Assembly (NCBI GenBank): GCA_030605705.1
Contig: JAUWHU010000034.1
Span: 1-8,405 of the forward strand
Source of the DNA: Thermoflexia bacterium
GTDB taxonomy: Bacteria > Chloroflexota > Anaerolineae > B4-G1 > SLSP01
Length of the DNA: 8,405 nucleotides
Direction: 5' to 3'
The position numbers and the translations under genes were made by a program. Below the pieces are notes generated by a model that was given only the letters and a program-made list of their open reading frames with translations, was not told the DNA's origin and ran no database searches. Positions 6,735 through 8,405 of the stretch are shown one piece after another (positions within the stretch are counted from its first letter, which is position 1; the number at the start of each line of letters is the position of its first letter).

Positions 6735-6752
6735 TATGAGCGTTCGCTCATA
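6735..6752. promoter_or_regulatory. Probable TetR operator, TATGAGCG-TT-CGCTCATA
   Basis: A perfect inverted repeat with 8-bp arms and a 2-bp centre, lying 39 bp upstream of the TetR gene start. It begins 4 bp downstream of the predicted -10 box, where the transcription start would fall. TGAGCG-type half sites with a short centre are common for TetR/AcrR repressors, and bound protein here would block transcription of the operon. Confidence 0.82.
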
Positions 6753-6756
6753 TCGA

Positions 6757-6785
6757 ATGATATACCAGTCAAAGACATTTGTCAA
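6757..6785 (-). promoter_or_regulatory. Sigma70-type promoter of the TetR/export operon
   Basis: On the minus strand a perfect -35 TTGACA (6785-6780) is followed by 17 bp and a -10 TATCAT (6762-6757, one mismatch to TATAAT). The start site would be near 6750, inside the palindromic operator. Placement and spacing are near ideal. Confidence 0.8.
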
Positions 6786-6840
6786 CTCGTGGCAAGGCCA
6801 CTGGTGAGATTCTTACTCCCGGTAAAGTACTAAAAAGTGT

Positions 6841-6868
6841 TTGCCAGGAATCCGAGGTGTGTTATAAT
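6841..6868 (+). promoter_or_regulatory. Extended -10 promoter for nrdR (and probably nrdJ)
   Basis: TTGCCA (6841-6846, one mismatch to TTGACA), a 16-bp spacer, then TATAAT (6863-6868), which is preceded by TG and one base (6860-6862), giving an extended -10. The start would be near 6875, leaving a leader of about 70 nt before the nrdR start codon. The promoter is divergent from the export-operon promoter, with about 55 bp between the two -35 boxes. Confidence 0.78.
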
Positions 6869-6915
6869 CGTTCTACGCCAGGATTAGGACAGTAGCCCAG
6901 GTTCACCCCTACATG

Positions 6916-6930
6916 TTGTGGATACCACAA
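6916..6930. promoter_or_regulatory. Palindrome TTGTGG-ATA-CCACAA in the nrdR leader
   Basis: A perfect 6-3-6 inverted repeat sits just upstream of the nrdR ribosome binding site (AAGGA at 6931-6935). It could be a protein site or a small RNA hairpin near the initiation region. TGTGGATAC inside it differs by one base from the DnaA-box form TGTGGATAA. It does not match the NrdR-box consensus as I know it. Confidence 0.45.
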
Positions 6931-6944
6931 AAGGAAGCAATCTC

Positions 6945-7400
6945 ATGAAATGCCCTTATTGCCAGTCATTTTCTACCAGAGTAGTTGACACACGCCGCGA
7001 CCCACGAGGAAATATGCGTCGCCGCCGAGAATGTAAAGACTGCAAACGTCGCTTCTCCACTGTCGAGCGGCCGGTCCTCACCCATCCCTTGATTGTCAAA
7101 AAGGATAAACGCCGTGAGGAATTCGACCGTCAGAAGATCCTCTCCGGGTTGCGGATCGCCTGTGCACGCCGTCCCGTCTCCGTCAAGGACATGGAACACA
7201 TCGCGGATCGCGTGGAGTACGTCATCCAGAAAAGGGGGCGCGCCGAGTTCCACAGCCGTGCCATCGGAGACGTCGTCGTCGAGGAATTACGCCAGCTAGA
7301 CGAGGTCGCTTACATCCGCTACGCCATCGTCTACCTGGGCCTGGACGATCTGGAAGCTATCCGCAAAGAGATTGACGCCATACGGGAACAACGCCGCTAA
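6945..7400 (+). CDS. nrdR: Transcriptional repressor NrdR
   Basis: A 151-residue regulator, the usual family length. The N-terminal zinc ribbon has MKCPYC (Cys3, Cys6) and ECKDCKRRF (Cys30, Cys33), with the basic RRRREC segment. An ATP-cone domain spans about 49-139 (PLIVKKDKRREEFDRQKI to VAYIRYAIVYLGLDD). NrdR senses ATP/dATP through the cone and represses ribonucleotide reductase genes. The ATG at 6945 gives the canonical MKCPYC start, with AAGGA nine bases upstream; an earlier GTG at 6918 would add nine residues and read through the leader palindrome. The next gene, nrdJ, is a ribonucleotide reductase on the same strand, so NrdR probably controls its own operon, although I did not find a pair of NrdR boxes. 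Confidence 0.97.
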   Translation: MKCPYCQSFSTRVVDTRRDPRGNMRRRRECKDCKRRFSTVERPVLTHPLIVKKDKRREEFDRQKILSGLRIACARRPVSVKDMEHIADRVEYVIQKRGRAEFHSRAIGDVVVEELRQLDEVAYIRYAIVYLGLDDLEAIRKEIDAIREQRR

Positions 7401-7527
7401 TCCTGTCCCTATCTCCATCTCTATTCCTATCTCTGTCTCTGTCCCTATCTCTCTGTCTCTATCTCTGTCTTTGTCTCTGTCTCTGTCTCTGTCTCTCTGT
7501 CTCTATTCTCTGTCTCTTTGTCTCTAT
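7401..7527 (+). repeat. TCTCTG-type pyrimidine-rich microsatellite between nrdR and nrdJ
   Basis: About 127 bp begin at the nrdR stop codon and are built from TCTCTG/TCTCTA/TCCCTA hexamers with phase slips. The cleanest part is the run of TGTCTC copies at about 7470-7502. The plus strand is almost all C and T, with a single purine every 4-6 bases. It ends about 10 bp before the nrdJ ribosome binding site. It encodes nothing credible; an open frame through it gives only Ser-Leu/Ser-Ile repeats. No terminator is visible in it. Confidence 0.92.
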
Positions 7528-7546
7528 AGCCCTTCAGGAGAAAACT

Positions 7547-8405
7547 ATGTCCATCGTTGACGAACCTCTGCTGACCGCAGCCGAGCTCGAAGCACAATTT
7601 TCAGAAAACGCGCTGACCGTCCTGAGTCGCCGCTACCTGCGCAAGGACGAAAACGGCGAACTCGCCGAAAGCCTCGGCGAAATGTTTCGGCGGGTGGCCC
7701 ATCACGTGTCCCAGGCAGAGATAGCAAATGGCGACCCGCAGGCCGCCGAGGACTTTTTCTACCGCCTGCTTACCCGTCTGCGCTTCGTCCCCAACTCCCC
7801 CACCTTCACCGGCGCGGGGACGCCGTTAGGGCAGTTGGCGGCTTGTTTTGTTCTCCCCATCGCCGATGACATGGGCAAAAAACCCGGCGGCATCTTCCAA
7901 TCCCTCCGAGACGCCGCGCTGATCCAGCAAACCGGTGGCGGGAACGGGTTCTCCTTCTCCCGCCTGCGCCCCAAAGAGAGCCTCGTGCTCTCCAGCATGG
8001 GCCAGGCCACCGGCCCGGTGGGCTTCCTCCGCGTCTATGACCGCGCCTTCGGTGAGATAGCCCAGGGTGGGTGTTTGCTTCCGGATACACTTATTTTTAC
8101 CGAGCAAGGTTTGTTGCGGTTGGATGAGATTATCAAACATAACAAGCCGGGCTGGCATGACCACAAATTGATGGTTGCTACTGATAATGGGGAGCGTCTG
8201 TCTACACAGGGATACAATAACGGTATGGCTCCCGTTCTTCGTGTTGTGACCGACGAAGGCCTCGAGCTAACGGGTACGCATGAGCATAAAGTCAAGGTTA
8301 TGACCGGCGATGGCCCAGTGTGGAGACGGTTGGATGAATTGCAGCCTGGAGATGCAGTGCTCGTGAAGCTCAGTCAACATAAAGGACGTTTCATGGCCTT
8401 GCAGC
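7547..8405 (+). CDS. nrdJ: Adenosylcobalamin-dependent (class II) ribonucleotide reductase, intein-containing, 5' part
   Basis: Reduces ribonucleotides to deoxyribonucleotides using a B12-derived radical. 286 codons are visible and the frame runs off the right edge. Extein residues 1-175 carry NrdJ landmarks: LTVLSRRYLRKD (23-34), FVPNSPTFTGAG (80-91), LAACFVLP (97-104, where Cys100 is the likely first redox cysteine of the active site), QQTGGGNGFSFSRLRPK (127-143) and GPVGFLRVYDRAF (156-168). The protein reaches QGG (173-175), normally followed by T/S-RRGA, and an intein starts instead at Cys176. GGAG six bases before ATG fixes the start. It lies 146 bp after nrdR and is probably regulated by it. 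The second extein part and the radical/thiyl cysteines lie outside the window. Confidence 0.95.
   Translation, partial: MSIVDEPLLTAAELEAQFSENALTVLSRRYLRKDENGELAESLGEMFRRVAHHVSQAEIANGDPQAAEDFFYRLLTRLRFVPNSPTFTGAGTPLGQLAACFVLPIADDMGKKPGGIFQSLRDAALIQQTGGGNGFSFSRLRPKESLVLSSMGQATGPVGFLRVYDRAFGEIAQGGCLLPDTLIFTEQGLLRLDEIIKHNKPGWHDHKLMVATDNGERLSTQGYNNGMAPVLRVVTDEGLELTGTHEHKVKVMTGDGPVWRRLDELQPGDAVLVKLSQHKGRFMALQ
8072..8405 (+). other. Intein N-terminal (HINT) splicing domain inside NrdJ, 3' part outside window
   Basis: In-frame insertion beginning at Cys176 of the host protein. The start CLLPDTLIF...LDEI is a typical intein block A with nucleophile Cys1. Block B is seen as LTGTHEHKVKV (T-x-x-H, intein residues about 69-79), followed by WRRLDELQPGDAVLVKL, the usual beta segment ending in PGD. 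Protein splicing would excise it and join QGG to the next extein residue, expected to be Thr or Ser. GC is about 43-48% in two 60-base blocks here, against 65-70% in two extein blocks before 8040, and synonymous codon choice changes at the junction (TTG and CTT rather than CTG and CTC). This suggests recent acquisition. Whether a homing endonuclease domain follows cannot be seen. Confidence 0.92.

Noticed and set aside
6823..6850. NrdR box pair near the nrdR promoter
   Set aside because: AGTACTAAAAAGTGT has some A/T-rich symmetry but does not match the NrdR-box consensus well, and no second copy is found at the usual spacing.
6841..6944. Cobalamin riboswitch ahead of the B12-dependent reductase operon
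   Set aside because: TGCCAGGA recalls part of a B12 box, but it overlaps the -35 element, and the leader of about 70 nt is far too short for the riboswitch fold.
7372..7560. Small gene of Ser/Leu/Ile repeats
   Set aside because: It is simply a reading frame through the TCTCTG microsatellite, starts inside nrdR and overlaps the nrdJ start.
7545..8295. Minus-strand open frames opposite nrdJ
   Set aside because: They are antisense to the continuous nrdJ/intein frame that carries all recognised motifs.

Overview
The window is high-GC bacterial DNA without phage or transposase genes. It has two divergent blocks that share a 248-bp control region (6697-6944). A Chloroflexota (Anaerolineae-like) source is my best guess, from the intergenic short-period repeat arrays, the class II ribonucleotide reductase next to nrdR and the general gene style. 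This is inference, not proof.

Minus-strand block (6696 down to 1): a six-gene export operon of the E. coli YbhGFSR/CecR type. In transcription order it encodes a TetR-family repressor, two paralogous ABC-2 permeases (YbhS/YbhR-like), two separate ABC ATPases that correspond to the N- and C-terminal halves of the fused E. coli YbhF, and a HlyD/YbhG-type periplasmic-adaptor lipoprotein cut by the left edge of the window. The first three genes are packed with 1-2 bp gaps, and the two ATPase genes overlap by 11 bp. A near-consensus sigma70 promoter with a perfect 8-2-8 palindromic operator just after its -10 box lies upstream of the TetR gene, which points to autorepression of the operon.

Two spacers split this operon: 3520-3759 between permeases and ATPases, and 1292-1610 between ATPases and adaptor. 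Both have the same design: a short-period tandem array, an imperfect hairpin, then the same array family in inverted orientation. The period is 9 bp in the first and 8 bp in the second.

Plus-strand block (from about 6841 to the right edge): an extended -10 promoter, a small palindromic leader element, nrdR (the ATP-cone/zinc-ribbon repressor of ribonucleotide reductase genes), a roughly 127-bp TCTCTG-type microsatellite, and nrdJ, the adenosylcobalamin-dependent class II ribonucleotide reductase. nrdJ is interrupted after codon 175 by an intein that begins at Cys176. At that junction the GC content drops sharply, from about 65-70% to about 43-48% in the 60-base blocks I counted. The intein and the rest of nrdJ run off the right edge.

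The most notable points are the intein in nrdJ, the split YbhF with a non-canonical H-loop in one half, the repeat-array composites inside the operon, and the proline/acid-rich segment in the middle of the adaptor's coiled-coil hairpin. I see no wholly new system; each part belongs to a known family.
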